This document shows, in pieces, positions 62,927 to 64,000 of a stretch of 64,000 bases of DNA (the first letter of the stretch is position 1; the number at the start of each line of letters is the position of its first letter). This DNA comes from Ligula intestinalis (Eukaryota > Platyhelminthes > Cestoda > Diphyllobothriidea > Diphyllobothriidae), in assembly GCA_036362985.1 (NCBI GenBank), contig JAYGXS010000003.1, positions 88,213,151 through 88,277,150 of the forward strand, given 5' to 3'. A program made the translations under genes and the position numbers. A model generated the notes under the pieces. It was given only the letters and a program-made list of their open reading frames with translations. It ran no database searches and was not told the origin of the DNA.

Positions 62927-63054
62927 GTACGCCTTATATTTTAAGCTCTCCCTTCGTCTTCTTGTTTGTCAATATTTTCCTGTGACGAAAAACATTAACC
63001 GAATTAGTTTGCTTTCTTCCTTTTACAGAAGTACTCTGTTGCTTGTTGTGTCAG

Positions 63055-63128
63055 ATGTGAAAAACGTCTCTTGCGATATTTGTAACAAGTCTTTCAAATG
63101 GAGGGCAGGCGCGAAGACGAACGTTTGC
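63055..63128 (+). pseudogene. Decayed zinc-finger exon, His half lost
   Basis: The acceptor ttgtgtcag and VKNVSCDICNKSFKWRAGAK are followed by T-N-V where the first His should be. The second His and the donor are missing. It is related to the intact exon at 18020-18106. Confidence 0.7.
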
Positions 63129-63531
63129 TTCTTCAAGCCTTCCTTTCGTGTTTTTGACAGCTCTGTGTTTCTCAATATTTTATTGTGAGACGTCTAGACA
63201 TACGCCTTAACGACGTGTCAACCACTGTCAGGTTTGCTGATTGGCTCGGACAACGGACTTGTGTAGTGCTTAGTCGGCCAGTCATGCCTATTTATTACTA
63301 CTATTTTTCTTAACAGGTTGTTGCAAGGAAATAATACCTACAACTTATCCCTCACGAACCAATGAATATACCTTACCTGTAGATTGTATGTGCTAGGGTT
63401 CCAAGTATCCGTGTCCTGTCTAGGGTCCTGAGCAAAAATACGCGAATTCATGAGATCAGAGTATGTAGACATACTTTTTTCTTATCTGAGTTCTGCAAAT
63501 ATTCCCATTCTTAAGTTTTAGAAGTCAAGAT

Positions 63532-63569
63532 TGGCAAACATATGTTTTCAGCAAATCATCATCAGGCCA
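63532..63569 (-). ncRNA. Third hammerhead-like ribozyme motif
   Basis: Minus strand, 38 nt: tggc, ctgatga, 9 nt in place of stem II with poor pairing, gaaa, stem III acat/atgt, t-t, gcca. Stem I and the core equal those in the pseudo-LTRs of the internal element, while stem III has a different sequence but still pairs. Confidence 0.65.
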
Positions 63570-64000
63570 GGGTGATTAAAACTATGCAGATGGACAGGGT
63601 TAAATAGTGTAGTCGAATTACAATTCATCGTTTACGCATCGCCCGCATGGCTAAGTCGGCGTGTAGAGGTTCGTGCGTCTGGGGAAGGGAGGAGGGGTAG
63701 GAGGGTAAATGGGTTAGGTTGTATGGATTGATCTGAGGGCAGATGCATGGGGGATAATTGCTGCTATTTGCGCGCAGCGAACGACTGTCTGGCAAATTGC
63801 GATCGCCACCTGTCGTCGGGGTCGGCCACGGAAGTGAAAGTGCTTCTGCCAGCTTCTTCTGACAACACAGCACTGGATTCTCTAGCCGTATAGCTACTGC
63901 TTCGGCTGTTGCAAGCACCCGAAGGCGTAGGCTCTTCGGAAAAGTTGGCTGGTGTCCGCTACAGTAAAGTACTAAAGTAATCGTAAAATGACCAAAGAAA
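63532..64000 (-). mobile_element. Penelope-like element, 3' end running off the window
   Basis: The minus strand encodes the end of the GIY-YIG nuclease region (63625 to about 63960: FPKSLRLRVLATAEAVAIRL, ENPVLCCQKKLAEALSLPWP), matching in order the end of the element at 45585-46043 (LLLATAEGTAIRLRKPILC, NLLQALSLAWP). A hammerhead-like motif follows at 63532-63569. The body lies beyond the right edge. Confidence 0.82.

Larger units (their letters stand above)
55245..63128. repeat. Right arm of segmental duplication
   Basis: It is the partner of 4196-18106. It retains the empty sites of the left-arm Gypsy (about 55710) and CR1-like (about 56932) insertions, the sequence missing at the left N gap, and the finger exon lost from the left arm (59420-59506). 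It contains two palindromic elements not found in the left arm, and an internal tandem duplication of about 345 bp (58460-58900). Confidence 0.85.

Noticed and set aside
1..64000. CRISPR arrays, bacterial operons, ribosome-binding sites, rRNA genes
   Set aside because: None is present. Intron signals, LTR and non-LTR elements and SINEs show that this is eukaryotic chromosomal DNA.

Overview
This is eukaryotic (metazoan) nuclear DNA: about 64 kb of gene-poor sequence packed with retroelements, with no long host open reading frame. The element mix (CR1/jockey-like and RTE/CFDP2-like non-LTR retrotransposons, a Penelope-like element with hammerhead ribozymes, a Ty3/Gypsy element, a metazoan EnSpm/CACTA-type transposon, tRNA-derived SINEs) together with very short introns fits a flatworm, most likely a tapeworm. 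That assignment is inference from remembered family resemblance, not a search result.

The only host-gene-like content is an array of C2H2 zinc-finger exons on the + strand. Each 84-87 bp exon encodes exactly one finger, starts and ends in phase 1, and lies between introns. There are two clusters, 16159-18787 and about 57266-63128. They are the two arms of an old segmental duplication (about 4196-18106 and 55245-63128). Because each arm is the empty site for insertions in the other, insertions can be ordered. The left arm gained a Gypsy element (4726-9944, 4-bp target duplication) and a CR1-like element (about 10960-14019). The right arm gained two palindromic short elements (56112-56345 with 13-bp target duplications, and about 58000-58205). 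A 10-N gap at 14130-14139 hides about 0.78 kb that the right arm keeps.

Between the arms, left to right: fragments of CR1-like elements in both orientations (19830-24260); a 2.75-kb DNA transposon with matched 127-bp terminal inverted repeats and an intron-containing Tnp2-like transposase (24261-27009); a CR1-like element with an intact ORF1 (28712-30055) whose endonuclease is split by a younger, 5'-truncated relative carrying an intact reverse transcriptase (30191-32436); a second CR1-type element (about 36960-39808); SINEs (about 40840-41200, 50329-50880); and an RTE-like element (about 42130-49015). The RTE-like element contains a 128-bp CR1 3' end and is broken by a Penelope-like element (45308-48110) whose flanking pseudo-LTRs each carry a hammerhead-like motif on the minus strand. 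A third CR1-type clade lies at 50885-54010. Penelope fragments also sit at both window edges (60-900 and 63532-64000).

The most interesting items are the three hammerhead-like motifs with covarying stem III, the one-finger-per-exon array whose splicing recreates a 7-residue inter-finger linker, the nested insertions that can be dated by empty sites, and a conserved 3'-terminal GGCC hairpin shared by five CR1-like 3' ends.
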